Positions 1-8,360 of a stretch of 64,000 nucleotides of DNA are shown here, one piece after another. Source of the DNA: Streptomyces sp. MMG1533 (GTDB lineage Bacteria > Actinomycetota > Actinomycetes > Streptomycetales > Streptomycetaceae); NCBI RefSeq assembly GCF_001279775.1, contig NZ_LGDG01000122.1, positions 248,001-312,000 of the forward strand, read 5' to 3'. Every line of letters starts with the position of its first letter. Within the stretch, counting starts at the first letter, position 1. The translations under genes were made by a program, and so were the position numbers. The notes beneath the pieces were generated by a model that saw nothing but the letters and a program-made list of their open reading frames with translations, was not told the DNA's origin and made no database searches.

Positions 1-145
1 TGGCCGTGTGGACGGTGGCGTTCGCGTCGGCGGGCGGCTCGTCGGGGGCGCCGAAGGCAGGCTCCAGGGCCTGTACGACCTTCTGCGCATCGGCGGTGCT
101 GCCGCCGGAGACCGTGACAGTGAGTTCGGTGCCGGGCGTGGTCAA
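1..145 (-). CDS. N-terminus of an unrecognised protein, cut by the window edge
   Basis: An open frame runs leftward off the window from a TTG codon at 145, preceded by GAGGAG at a normal distance. About 48 residues are visible; they begin TTPGTELTVTVSGG and then become acidic and Ala/Pro rich. I do not recognise the family. A short N-terminal beta strand followed by a helix (VTVSGG, then ADAQKVVQALEP) resembles small conflict-system adaptor proteins, but this is too little to name it. The start is supported by the ribosome site only. Confidence 0.4.
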   Translation of the reverse strand, partial: MTTPGTELTVTVSGGSTADAQKVVQALEPAFGAPDEPPADANATVHTA

Positions 146-277
146 AGGGACTCCTCGAGTGATCGGCGTCTGGGGGCGGGGCGGGACGGCTGATGCGGGT
201 GCACCGCACGTTCAACGGCCGCTCGTGCTCCGTGTAACCGCCCGGTGATCGCTGAAACAGCCGCCCGCCCCGGCCGG

Positions 278-298
278 GGCCGCCCCTCAGAGGCGGCC
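278..298 (-). terminator. GC hairpin at the end of the Ala-rich membrane gene
   Basis: GGCCGCC at 278-284 pairs perfectly with GGCGGCC at 292-298 around a 7-nt loop that holds the stop codon of the leftward gene. There is no clear U-run, as is common in Streptomyces. Confidence 0.4.
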
Positions 299-715
299 GC
301 CGGTCAGCCGGGTGACCGGCCCGTACGCGTGGCGCTCCGCCCGGCGGCCCGCCGCGAAGGACGCGGCGCCCAGCGCGGTCAGGCCCGCCCCGACACCCGC
401 GGCGACGAGCTTGCGCTGGCTGAGCACCGTCCATGCCGTCTTCGCGCCGGCCGCTACCTGGCCCGAGGCCGAGACGACCGCCTGTCGGCCGACCTCGACG
501 CTCCTGGCCGCCGTGTGCGCGGCCGCGCTGGTCGCGTCGGCCGCCCGCTGCGCGCCGGCCTTCGCGGCCGACGCCGCCTCGTCGGTCTTCGTGGCCGCCT
601 CCCGTGCGGTCTGCGCCGCCGGGGCCGTCGCCTTGTCCGCGCTCTGCCGTGCCTTGCCCGCGGCGGCCGAGGCGGTTGCTGTCTTCTTGCTCGTGTCCTT
701 GTCCGATTCCGTCAT
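287..715 (-). CDS. Ala-rich helical protein with C-terminal membrane anchor
   Basis: A protein of about 142 residues if it starts at the ATG at 715 (MTESDKD). The body is a low-complexity Ala/Lys/Thr-rich stretch with a heptad-like pattern, expected to form a long amphipathic helix like LEA or apolipoprotein-type proteins. A hydrophobic segment (KLVAAGVGAGLTALGAA) near the C-terminus could anchor it in the membrane, followed by a short basic tail. An in-frame ATG 12 codons upstream exists. The function is unknown; a surface-coating or stress role is a guess from composition. It is divergent from the DUF6328 gene. Confidence 0.65.
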   Translation of the reverse strand: MTESDKDTSKKTATASAAAGKARQSADKATAPAAQTAREAATKTDEAASAAKAGAQRAADATSAAAHTAARSVEVGRQAVVSASGQVAAGAKTAWTVLSQRKLVAAGVGAGLTALGAASFAAGRRAERHAYGPVTRLTGGRL

Positions 716-858
716 GGGGTCCGGATTGCCGTTCGACCGCATCGCAAACACGTTCCGTCACGGACGTTTCCTCCGCGGCCGCCACCGGTCAGAAACGCGC
801 GAAACAGGGAACCCGGTGCACAGGAGCCAAGCGGGGTTCGATCGGTCAGGGAGGAAGC

Positions 859-1359
859 TTGTCCGCCACGGGAAGCGCAGCAGACACGAGCAACACCGGG
901 CGCAACGAGACCGAGGAGGAGAGAGCCGACCGGAAGTGGGCGGAGCTCATCCAGGAGGTCAGGGTCGCCCAGACGGGCGTGCAGATCCTCTTCGGCTTCC
1001 TGCTCACCGTCGTGTTCACCCCGAGGTACGTGGATCTCACGAGCACGGACAAGAACATCTACATCGTCACGGTCGTCCTGGGCGCCGCCGCCACCGGCGC
1101 GCTGATCGGCCCGGTGTCCCTGCACCGCCTGGTGTCGGGGCGCAGGGTCAAACCGCAGGCGGTGGAGTGGGCCTCCCGGCTGACCTTCGTCGGCCTCGTG
1201 CTGCTGCTCGCCACCATGACGGCCGCCCTCCTGCTGATCCTCCGGGTCGCGACCCACGACGGATACGTGCCCTGGCTGGTCGCGGGAGTGGTCGCCTGGT
1301 ACCTGCTGTGCTGGTTCGTCGTACCGATGCTGACGCGCCGCCGCCACACGACGAAGTGA
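859..1359 (+). CDS. DUF6328 family four-helix membrane protein
   Basis: A 166-residue protein starting at TTG 859 just after GAGGAA. The N-terminal 30 residues are polar and acidic (NETEEERADRKW). Four hydrophobic spans follow: near VQILFGFLLTVV, IYIVTVVLGAAATGALI, LTFVGLVLLLATMTAALLL and YVPWLVAGVVAWYLLCWF. The tail is basic (RRRHTTK). This matches the actinobacterial DUF6328 family, whose function is unknown. It probably sits in the cytoplasmic membrane. It is convergent with the SsgA-like gene, with 24 bp between the stops. Confidence 0.75.
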   Translation: MSATGSAADTSNTGRNETEEERADRKWAELIQEVRVAQTGVQILFGFLLTVVFTPRYVDLTSTDKNIYIVTVVLGAAATGALIGPVSLHRLVSGRRVKPQAVEWASRLTFVGLVLLLATMTAALLLILRVATHDGYVPWLVAGVVAWYLLCWFVVPMLTRRRHTTK

Positions 1360-1383
1360 CGGCGGCCGACGCGTGCGCCCGGA

Positions 1384-1809
1384 TCAGCTCCCCGCGATGA
1401 CGTCCTGCAGGAAGTCGTCGATCCGCACCTCTTCCCGCCCCGGCGCCACCACCTCGTGGGTCTCCCGCAGGAAGGTCGCGAGCGCCGGAGCCCAGGCGAA
1501 GACCACCGCACGCTGGCGGCCTCCGTCGGGGCGGGCGTCTCCGAGGAACTCAAGGCACAGTTCCTCCCACACCCCGGTGGAGACGGGACGCATGCGCACA
1601 TCACCGACCCCGACCGGGCGGCCCAGTCCGTCCATGAGCATCTCCCGGTCCAGCCGCCACCGCGCCAGCACCCGGCCGTCATGGCTGAACACCACGGTGA
1701 CGGCGAACGGGTCCGCCGCGTCGTAGCTCAGATGCGCGAGCACCGGGAAGCGGTCCGTGCCGCCCGCCTGGAGCTGCACGACGAGCGTCTTGTGCACGAA
1801 GGAGTTCAC
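1384..1809 (-). CDS. SsgA-like (SALP) sporulation/cell division regulator
   Basis: A 141-residue protein with the layout of the SsgA-like family: DPFAVTVVF in the first third, RWRLDREMLMDGL with GVGDVRMRP in the middle, and an acidic C-terminus. SALPs are found in morphologically complex actinomycetes, where they guide septum-site choice and peptidoglycan remodelling during sporulation. The GTG start at 1809 is chosen because GGAGG lies 8 nt upstream. I cannot say which paralogue (SsgA to SsgG) it is; the sequence is clearly not SsgB-like at its N-terminus. Confidence 0.85.
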   Translation of the reverse strand: MNSFVHKTLVVQLQAGGTDRFPVLAHLSYDAADPFAVTVVFSHDGRVLARWRLDREMLMDGLGRPVGVGDVRMRPVSTGVWEELCLEFLGDARPDGGRQRAVVFAWAPALATFLRETHEVVAPGREEVRIDDFLQDVIAGS

Positions 1810-1871
1810 GAGAGGGCCTCCGGAAGGAACAGTCGTAGAGCCCTCTAGTACCCCCGTCCTGCACAAGATGC

Positions 1872-2903
1872 TCAGCCTTCCGGGTGATTCCCGCGCGACC
1901 CGCGCAGGGCCGTGATGCAGGTGGCGATGGCGCTCTGGAGATCCTCCAGGCGCTGGACCATGTCGTCCTCGTAGAACTCCTGGGCGTCGTCGAAGGTGAG
2001 CTCCTCGAACACCTTCGTGGCCCTCTGCAGGCTGCTGTAGAACTTCGTCCGCCGTTCCTGGACGCGCAGTTCGGGATCGGCCTCCACGGCCTCGACGACG
2101 AGCGACTTCATGGTGTCGTACGCCTCGGTCGCCCACTCGCCGGTGTCCTCGTCCTCCTCCAGCTCGTCGAGGAGCGACAGATGCCGTTCGGCCTCCTGGC
2201 GGAGGTCGACGGGCGCGTCGATCGTCTGTCCGGCGGGGGTCTTGACCTGGCCGGACTCGGCGATCTGGCGCACGTACCCGATCCGGTCGGCCGCCCGGCT
2301 CTCGGTGGCGACGGCCTTCTTCAGGTCGTCGGTGCGTACGACGTCACGCGCCAACTCGGCCTGGAGTTCCGGGTCCTCCCGCAGCCGGTCCAGTAGCGCG
2401 CTGCGGGCCGCGCGGGCGGTGGAGGGGTCGGCGAGGATCGCGGCGCGCAGCGCGGTCGGGTTCTCGGCGACCTCCAGCGCCTTGGTCGGGCGAATGCCCT
2501 CGGCCTCGGCGGCCTCCGCGATGGCGGTGCCGCGCTCGGAGGTGGCGCTGGAGCGGGAGACGTAGTAGCCGAGCCACACGTCGGCGTCCGGCAGTTCGAC
2601 CTCCTGGCCCGGCGCCAGCGCCTCGAAGTGCGGGACGAGACCGTCGTCGGCGGCCCGGTCCCACGCCTTGTAGTAGCGCATGACACGCTCGGGCGAGCAG
2701 CCGGCGAGTTCGGCGAACTCCTTCGCCGACACCTTCGGCGTCTCGTCCGCGCTCTGGCCGCCGGGGCGCACGCTGCGCGCCACCATCAGGCCGAAGGCCC
2801 AGCCTCCGGTCCGCGCGTAGACGCCGAACTCGCGGGCGTCCCGCGCCACGAGGTCGGACAGGGGCACGGGGGACGTCTCGGACGGGACGATCGCAAGGGT
2901 CAC
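1872..2903 (-). CDS. Conserved unknown protein, possible helix-turn-helix
   Basis: A 343-residue soluble protein starting at GTG 2903 behind AGGAGAA. Residues ~57-95 (VSAKEFAELAGCSPERVMRY) look like a helix-turn-helix, with an aromatic YYKAWDRA continuation. The middle and C-terminal parts are highly charged and helical (many Glu/Arg/Leu), as in a dimerisation or coiled segment. The overall organisation recalls ParB/KorB-like DNA-binding proteins, but I see no ParB nuclease-like N-terminal motif, so the family is unassigned. An 11-bp palindrome lies 32 bp upstream of the start and could be an autoregulatory site. Confidence 0.6.
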   Translation of the reverse strand: MTLAIVPSETSPVPLSDLVARDAREFGVYARTGGWAFGLMVARSVRPGGQSADETPKVSAKEFAELAGCSPERVMRYYKAWDRAADDGLVPHFEALAPGQEVELPDADVWLGYYVSRSSATSERGTAIAEAAEAEGIRPTKALEVAENPTALRAAILADPSTARAARSALLDRLREDPELQAELARDVVRTDDLKKAVATESRAADRIGYVRQIAESGQVKTPAGQTIDAPVDLRQEAERHLSLLDELEEDEDTGEWATEAYDTMKSLVVEAVEADPELRVQERRTKFYSSLQRATKVFEELTFDDAQEFYEDDMVQRLEDLQSAIATCITALRGSRGNHPEG

Positions 2904-2934
2904 GGGTGATTCTCCTGGGCAGGCTGGTCGGACC

Positions 2935-2945
2935 GCACAATGTGC
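2935..2945. promoter_or_regulatory. 11-bp palindrome upstream of the HTH-like gene
   Basis: GCACA, a single A, then TGTGC form a perfect odd-centred palindrome 32 bp before the GTG start at 2903. The position suits an operator. No regulator is known for it. Confidence 0.3.
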
Positions 2946-2996
2946 AGCTCGGAAGCCTATTGCACTCCCCGGTGCCGCCCGGTGGCCCAGGCCCGG

Positions 2997-3968
2997 TCAA
3001 TCGAACGCGTCGTGCAGCGCCGGCAGCAGGGTCTTCTCCGCCCAGTCGAGATACGCGGGCTGCGACTCCCCGCCGATCTGCACCAGCGCGATCTCGGTGA
3101 AACCGGCCTCCGCGTAAGGGCGTACCGCCTCGACGAAGTCCTCGGGATCGTCGCCGCACGGGATGGACGCGGCGACGTCGTCGGGCGTGACGAACTGCGT
3201 GGCCGACTCGAACGAATCGGGGTGCGGCAACTCGGAGTTGACCTTCCAGCCGTTGCCGAACCAGCGGAACTGGGAGTGGGCGCGCTTGACGGCCGCGTCC
3301 CGGTCCGGGTCGTGGCAGACCGGCAGCTGGCCCACGCGCGGCTTGCCCGCGCCGCCGTGCCGGTCGAAGGCGTCGAGCAGCCCCGCCTCGGGCTCGGTGG
3401 CGATGACCAGGTCGGCCAGCCGGCCCGCGAGGGAGCAGGACTGCTCGCCGGAGACGGCGATGCCGATCGGCGGCGGCTGGTCGGGCAGGTCCCACAGCCG
3501 GGCCGACTCGACGTCGAAGTGCGGCCCGCGGTGGTTCACATGGCCGCCCCCGAAGAGCGCGCGGATGATCTCCACCGCCTCTTCGAGCATCTCGTGCCGC
3601 ACGTCGACGGACGGCCAACCGCCGCCCACCACATGCTCGTTGAGGTTCTCGCCCGAGCCGAGCCCCAGCCGGAACCGGCCCTGCGACAGCAACTGCATCG
3701 TCGCGGCCTTCTGCGCCACCACCGCCGGGTGGTAGCGGACGGTGGGACACGTGACGTACGTCATCAGCGGAATGCGCGAGGTCGCCTGGGCGGCGGCCCC
3801 CAGCACACTCCACGCGTACGGCGAGTGACCCTGCGAACGCAGCCACGGAAAGTAGTGGTCCGAGGTCACCGAGAAGTCGTAGCCCGCCTCCTCGGCCCGC
3901 ACCACATGGTCGACGAGCTCGCGGGGGCCGGCCTGCTCGGTCATCATCGTGTAGCCGATTTGCACCAT
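2997..3968 (-). CDS. LLM-class F420-dependent oxidoreductase (F420-G6PDH-like)
   Basis: A 323-residue TIM-barrel protein of the luciferase-like monooxygenase superfamily, subgroup resembling F420-dependent glucose-6-phosphate dehydrogenase. Family signatures are visible: MVQIGYTMMTEQ at the start, EEAGYDFSVTSDHYFPW (residues ~25-41), the SQGRFRLGLGSGENLNEH block and IATEPEAGLLDAF. The enzyme would transfer hydride to or from deazaflavin F420; the substrate is unknown. It is transcribed leftward, divergent from the serine hydrolase gene, with 86 bp between the starts. Confidence 0.85.
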   Translation of the reverse strand: MVQIGYTMMTEQAGPRELVDHVVRAEEAGYDFSVTSDHYFPWLRSQGHSPYAWSVLGAAAQATSRIPLMTYVTCPTVRYHPAVVAQKAATMQLLSQGRFRLGLGSGENLNEHVVGGGWPSVDVRHEMLEEAVEIIRALFGGGHVNHRGPHFDVESARLWDLPDQPPPIGIAVSGEQSCSLAGRLADLVIATEPEAGLLDAFDRHGGAGKPRVGQLPVCHDPDRDAAVKRAHSQFRWFGNGWKVNSELPHPDSFESATQFVTPDDVAASIPCGDDPEDFVEAVRPYAEAGFTEIALVQIGGESQPAYLDWAEKTLLPALHDAFD

Positions 3969-4054
3969 AAGGGCTGGGTCCCCGGTGAGCGGCAGGGAAA
4001 ACGGTCCGATCGCGGCCTCTCGATCACGGCGGGGGATCGGGAGAGGATGCCCGC

Positions 4055-5524
4055 ATGAGTACTCGCCGTCAGCCCCTTCGCCCCTTGCCCACGAGTACCC
4101 CCGCCGCCCAGGGCGTCGACGCGTCGGGTGTGCACGCCTTTCTCGACGCCCTCGAAGCCGCCCCGGGCATCGAGCCGCACAGCCTGATGATCCTGCGCCA
4201 CGATCACGTGGTGGCGTCCGGCTGGTGGGCGCCGTACACCCCGGACCGTCTGCACCTCCTGTACTCCCTCAGCAAGAGCTTCACGGCGACGGCCGCGGGC
4301 CTCGCGGTCGCCGAGGGGCTGATCGGGCTGGACGATCCGGTGATCTCGTACTTCCCGGAGCTCGACGCCGACATCACCGACCCGCGCAGCCGCGCGATGC
4401 TCGTACGGCATGTGGCGTCCATGTCCAGCGGCCACCTCGACGAGACCTACGAGCGAGCGCACGCACTCGACCCGGACGAACTGGTCCGCGGCTTCCTGCT
4501 GCTGCCGCCGGACCGGGATCCGGGGACCGTCTTCGCCTACAACCAGCCCACCACGTACACGCTCGCCGCGATCCTCGAGCGTGTCACCGGTCAGCCGCTG
4601 ACCGAGTACCTGCGGCCGCGGCTGCTGGATCCGCTGGGCATCGGCGAGGTGGCGTGGACGCGGGACCGGGCGGGCCGCGAACTGGGCTTCAGCGGGCTGC
4701 ACGCCACCACCGACGCGATCGCCCGGTTCGGCCTGCTGTACCTGCGGGACGGGATGTGGGAGGGCGAGCGGCTGCTGCCCGAGGGGTGGGCGGCCGAGGC
4801 GAGCCGCGTGCACATCGCGAACGCCGACGGTACGCCCGAGGGCGCGTTGTCGGACTGGCAGCAGGGCTACGGCTTCCAGTTCTGGACGTCCCGGCACGGT
4901 TACCGGGGTGACGGCGCGTACGGGCAGTACTGCCTGGTGTTGCCCGAGCACGACGTGGTGGTCGCGATGACGTCGGCGACCGAGGACATGCAGGAGATCC
5001 TGAACCTGGCCTGGGAGCATCTCTTGCCCGCCTTCGGGCCCGGAGGGCGGCGGACGTTGTCCGGCAGGCAGGAGGAGGACACGGCCCTGGCCGAGCGGTT
5101 CGCCCGGCTCGCGCTGCCGCCGGCGCCGGGCAAGCCGGCACCGCCGGATCGGGCGGAGACCTGGTCCGGCGCCGAGTTCGCCCCCGACGACAGCGCACGC
5201 GAGACCCTGCGTGCGCTGACCGGGGTGCGGGTGTCGACGGACGGGGAGGGCTGGCGCCTGACGCTCGTCGAGGACGGCCACGGGCTGGAACTGCCGCTCG
5301 GGCAAGGCGGTTGGACTGTCACCGAGGAGCCGGTTCCCGTCGCGGCCGGCGGGGGATGGGCCGACGCGGACACCCTCGTCGCCGACCTGGCCTTCCTGGA
5401 GACACCGCACCACCTGGTGGTGACGTGCTCCCTCACGGACCGGACCTTCACGGCACGGTGGAGCACGGAGCCGCTGCACGGAGGGCGGCTCCACTCGATG
5501 AAGGCCCCCCGCGGATCAGTCTGA
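4055..5524 (+). CDS. Serine hydrolase of the beta-lactamase/class C fold
   Basis: A 489-residue protein with the SxxK catalytic motif SLSK (Ser71, Lys74) and a second-motif region around FAYNQPTTYTL (Tyr162). In this subgroup Asn directly follows Tyr, unlike the usual YxN. No signal peptide is evident, so it is probably cytoplasmic. The C-terminal ~120 residues form an extra domain. Such proteins act as esterases, amidases or peptidases; the substrate cannot be deduced. Its 3' end overlaps the convergent pseudokinase gene by 9 bp. Confidence 0.8.
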   Translation: MSTRRQPLRPLPTSTPAAQGVDASGVHAFLDALEAAPGIEPHSLMILRHDHVVASGWWAPYTPDRLHLLYSLSKSFTATAAGLAVAEGLIGLDDPVISYFPELDADITDPRSRAMLVRHVASMSSGHLDETYERAHALDPDELVRGFLLLPPDRDPGTVFAYNQPTTYTLAAILERVTGQPLTEYLRPRLLDPLGIGEVAWTRDRAGRELGFSGLHATTDAIARFGLLYLRDGMWEGERLLPEGWAAEASRVHIANADGTPEGALSDWQQGYGFQFWTSRHGYRGDGAYGQYCLVLPEHDVVVAMTSATEDMQEILNLAWEHLLPAFGPGGRRTLSGRQEEDTALAERFARLALPPAPGKPAPPDRAETWSGAEFAPDDSARETLRALTGVRVSTDGEGWRLTLVEDGHGLELPLGQGGWTVTEEPVPVAAGGGWADADTLVADLAFLETPHHLVVTCSLTDRTFTARWSTEPLHGGRLHSMKAPRGSV

Positions 5525-7153
5525 GGGCTGCCGGAACGTTCTCAGGAAGGTGTCCAGCGCCTCCCGGTTCGCGCTGTCGTCCCAGTCCGCGGCCGGGGTC
5601 GTCCAGCGCAGCGAGTAGCCGCTGCCTCCTCCGATGAGGAAGCCGCGGCCGAACGTGCGCACGCGGGTGCCCTCGACGTCGGCGAGCCACTCCATGTCGG
5701 CGGCCTCGCGCCCCTGGTACGTCGTCGCGCGGATCTCGCCGATCCGCCGGTAGTCGCCCGACGTCTTGAGATCCGGCTCGACGTCGTCCCGCCAGACGGC
5801 GACGGCGTCGTCGCCCACCCGTTCGCTGTAGGTGACGGCGAGCGTGCGCGGGTCGTCCTTCGCACCGAGGACCACGCGGTACGCCAGGTCGGCCATACGC
5901 GTGGTGCTCAGCGGCTTCCAGCCCTCGGGGAGGGCCACGGAGAAGCCCTCGGGGGAGTGGTAGACGCGGTATCCGGGGGGCAACGCGTTGCCCGAGGGGG
6001 TCGCCGTCGGTGTTGGTGTTGGGGTAGGTGTCGGCGTGGGAGTGGGGGTGGGTGTGGGGGGCGCCGTGGTGGGTGACGGAGTCTGCGGGGGCCGGGAGGT
6101 CTGTCCGTCGGCGCGGTCGCCGGGCGCGACGGCCGAGGCGGAGGGGGCCGGAGCGGAGGGCGCGTCGCTCGCGGAGGTACTGGTGCCCGGCAGCTGACGG
6201 GTCACGGCCAGGACGGCGACGGCGACCGTGACGACGGCCAGGGCGGTTCCGGCGACCATGGTGCGCCTGCTCCACCCCGGGCCCGCCGCGTACATTCCTC
6301 GCAACCGGGGGCGAGGCATCGGACTCAGGGTCATGTCCGGGTCGTCGTCGAGCACCCGGACGAGCGCCTCGCGGACCACCGGACGGGTCAGCCGTTCCCG
6401 GGAGTTCTTGCGCAGCAGCCCCTGCACGGTCTGGGTGAGCGGACCGGTCCGCAGCGGCGAACGCAGCGGCAACCGGTCCACGCCCTTCAGGGTGGCCTCG
6501 GGCCGGTCCCGGTCACGGAAGGGCGGACGGCCCTCGATCATCGTGTAGAGGATCGCGCCCAGCGCCCACAGGTCCGCGGCCGGCCCGATGCGCTCGTCAC
6601 GGGCCTGCTCGGGGGAGGCGTACGACGGCACGGCGACCCGGGGCGCGAGGGTCGCGCCGGCGAGGCCGAAGCCGGTGACGACGACCGTGCCTCCCTCCTG
6701 TACGAACACCTGGCCGGGGCTGAGTTCGCCGTGCGTGATGCCCTCGCCGTGGGCCGCCTCCAGCACGTCGAGCAACTCGAGACCGATGCGTGCCGCCCGC
6801 ACGTAGCTGAACGTGCCCTGTCGGCCGATCACTTCGCCCAACGGGATGCCGTCGATGCATTCGGTGACGGTCCACAGGGTGTCGGACTCCACGACGGCGT
6901 CGACGACCGGGGCGACCCGGCCGGGGCACAGCAGCCCCATGGTCTCCGACATACGGATGACCCGCGCGGTGGCCCGGCGCGCGCTGTCGCCGTCCGGGTC
7001 GGCCGGCAGCCCGATCTGGGTGAGCAGGCACGGCCGTTCCACCTGGATGTCCTCGCCGTACCAGCAGATGCGGTTCGTTTCGCGGTGGAGGATCTCCAAC
7101 AGCCGGTACCTTCCGGCGACCAACTCTTGTGTGGAGACGTGCGCCTTGACCAT
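5516..7153 (-). CDS. Membrane-anchored pseudokinase (PknB-like fold) with extracellular domain
   Basis: A 545-residue protein with a Ser/Thr-kinase-like domain (residues ~15-270), one membrane span (~299-320), a Thr/Pro linker with an uninterrupted (TP)n tract and an extracytoplasmic domain of ~145 residues. The kinase signatures are lost: no GxGxxG loop, no VAIK-type lysine, HRDLKPxN reads HGELSPGQ, and DFG reads GFG. The activation-segment SPEQ and the DLWALG helix are kept, so the fold is probably intact but catalytically dead. The ATG at 7153 (MVKAH) has GAGGG 6 nt upstream and is preferred over the ATG 6 bp earlier. Confidence 0.85.
   Translation of the reverse strand: MVKAHVSTQELVAGRYRLLEILHRETNRICWYGEDIQVERPCLLTQIGLPADPDGDSARRATARVIRMSETMGLLCPGRVAPVVDAVVESDTLWTVTECIDGIPLGEVIGRQGTFSYVRAARIGLELLDVLEAAHGEGITHGELSPGQVFVQEGGTVVVTGFGLAGATLAPRVAVPSYASPEQARDERIGPAADLWALGAILYTMIEGRPPFRDRDRPEATLKGVDRLPLRSPLRTGPLTQTVQGLLRKNSRERLTRPVVREALVRVLDDDPDMTLSPMPRPRLRGMYAAGPGWSRRTMVAGTALAVVTVAVAVLAVTRQLPGTSTSASDAPSAPAPSASAVAPGDRADGQTSRPPQTPSPTTAPPTPTPTPTPTPTPTPTPTATPSGNALPPGYRVYHSPEGFSVALPEGWKPLSTTRMADLAYRVVLGAKDDPRTLAVTYSERVGDDAVAVWRDDVEPDLKTSGDYRRIGEIRATTYQGREAADMEWLADVEGTRVRTFGRGFLIGGGSGYSLRWTTPAADWDDSANREALDTFLRTFRQPSD
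6009..6060 (-). repeat. Thr-Pro codon run in the pseudokinase linker
   Basis: A purine/pyrimidine-asymmetric low-complexity tract encodes alternating Thr and Pro just outside the membrane span. Codons vary at the third position, which suggests selection on the protein rather than recent slippage. It would make a stiff spacer through the cell wall. Confidence 0.8.
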
Positions 7154-7319
7154 GGTCATCCCTCGCTGAACCGCTGGCTCTCACCTTTCACACAGGTACG
7201 GCGCCCGCGGCGGAAAGTGTTCAATGAATCCTCAACTGAGGGGCGTCTCTTTTCTTTTGTTCACCTGCTGTACGACAGGTCAGGGGGAACTGTCCGACGA
7301 ACGACCGGAGTTGCTCGTA

Positions 7320-8279
7320 TCAGAGCAGTCCGAACCGCTCCGACCAGGCCAGTACGTCACCGGTCGTCGCGTTGCCCCCGCACACCACGAGTCCCAGTCG
7401 GGCACCCTCGCCGACCCGTTCCAGGACCTGCCGGGTCGCGGGAAGCAGGCAGCCGGCGGCGGGTTCGGCCCACACCTTGGCGTGGTCGGCGAGGTCGAGC
7501 GAACCCCGCACAGCCTCCCGGTCCGGGACCACGAGCACCTCGGTCACCAGCGCGGACACATGGTCGTAGGTCAGTTGCGACACGGAGGGCGCGCTCAGCG
7601 TGGACACGACCGACGACAGCGGGACCGGTACCGGGCCGCCCGCCGCCAGGGCCCGGGACATCGCCTCGGCGCCCTCGGTCTCCACACCCCAGATCCGCAG
7701 GCCCGGACGGCGGGCGCGCAACGCGGCCGCGACACCGGCGATCAGCCCGCCGCCGCCCACGCTCACCAGCACGTCGGTGAGCTCGTCGGCGTCCTCGGCG
7801 AACTCCAGCCCGACGGTGCCCTGTCCGGCGACCACCACGGGGTCGTCGAACGGGTGCACCAGGGTCAGCCCCTCGTCCCGCAGCCGTGTCACGAGTGAGA
7901 ACGCGCCGTCCATGTCGTCGGTCAGCCGCACCGACGCGCCCGCCTCCCGCACGATCTCGACGGAACGGGCGGGCGCCGAACGCGGCATGACGACCGTGGC
8001 CTTCACGTCGAGGGCCGCCGCCATGACCGCGAGGGCGATCCCGTGGTTGCCGCCGCTGACCGCCACGACCCCGGCGGCCCGCTCGGCCCCACTCAGCGCG
8101 AGCAGCCTGGCCGTCGCCCCACGCGCCTTGAACGAGCCGGTGCGCTGGAGCAGTTCGAGCTTCGCCGTGACGGGGACACCGAGCAGCCCGGACAGGCCGG
8201 GGCTCGGCACCGTCGGGGTACGTACCACGTGTCCGGCGATGCGCTCGGCCGCGTTCTCGATGTCCGTGATCCCGATCAA
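7320..8279 (-). CDS. PLP-dependent threonine/serine dehydratase
   Basis: A 319-residue fold-type II PLP enzyme. GSFKARGA holds the Schiff-base lysine (Lys51), SGGNHG contacts the cofactor and SVGGGGLIAG is the glycine-rich phosphate-binding loop. It lacks the C-terminal ACT-like regulatory domain of biosynthetic IlvA, so it resembles catabolic TdcB-type dehydratases or serine racemases. Expected reaction: Thr or Ser to a 2-oxo acid plus ammonia. It stands alone between the pseudokinase and prenyl synthase genes. Confidence 0.85.
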   Translation of the reverse strand: MIGITDIENAAERIAGHVVRTPTVPSPGLSGLLGVPVTAKLELLQRTGSFKARGATARLLALSGAERAAGVVAVSGGNHGIALAVMAAALDVKATVVMPRSAPARSVEIVREAGASVRLTDDMDGAFSLVTRLRDEGLTLVHPFDDPVVVAGQGTVGLEFAEDADELTDVLVSVGGGGLIAGVAAALRARRPGLRIWGVETEGAEAMSRALAAGGPVPVPLSSVVSTLSAPSVSQLTYDHVSALVTEVLVVPDREAVRGSLDLADHAKVWAEPAAGCLLPATRQVLERVGEGARLGLVVCGGNATTGDVLAWSERFGLL

Positions 8280-8360
8280 GGCAGTCGTCCTCCCGGCACG
8301 GGGCGCTGATCCACGCCGACTCGCACCCTGGCGTGCGGTGCGGCGCGGGTCAACCCGCTC

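Noticed and set aside
1..145. Edge fragment as an effector-associated adaptor (EACC1-like)
   Set aside because: Too short, and no motif could be matched with confidence.
2344..3846. A 500-codon minus-strand frame across two genes
   Set aside because: It is composed of Arg/Gly-rich low-complexity sequence and overlaps the well-supported LLM oxidoreductase in another frame.
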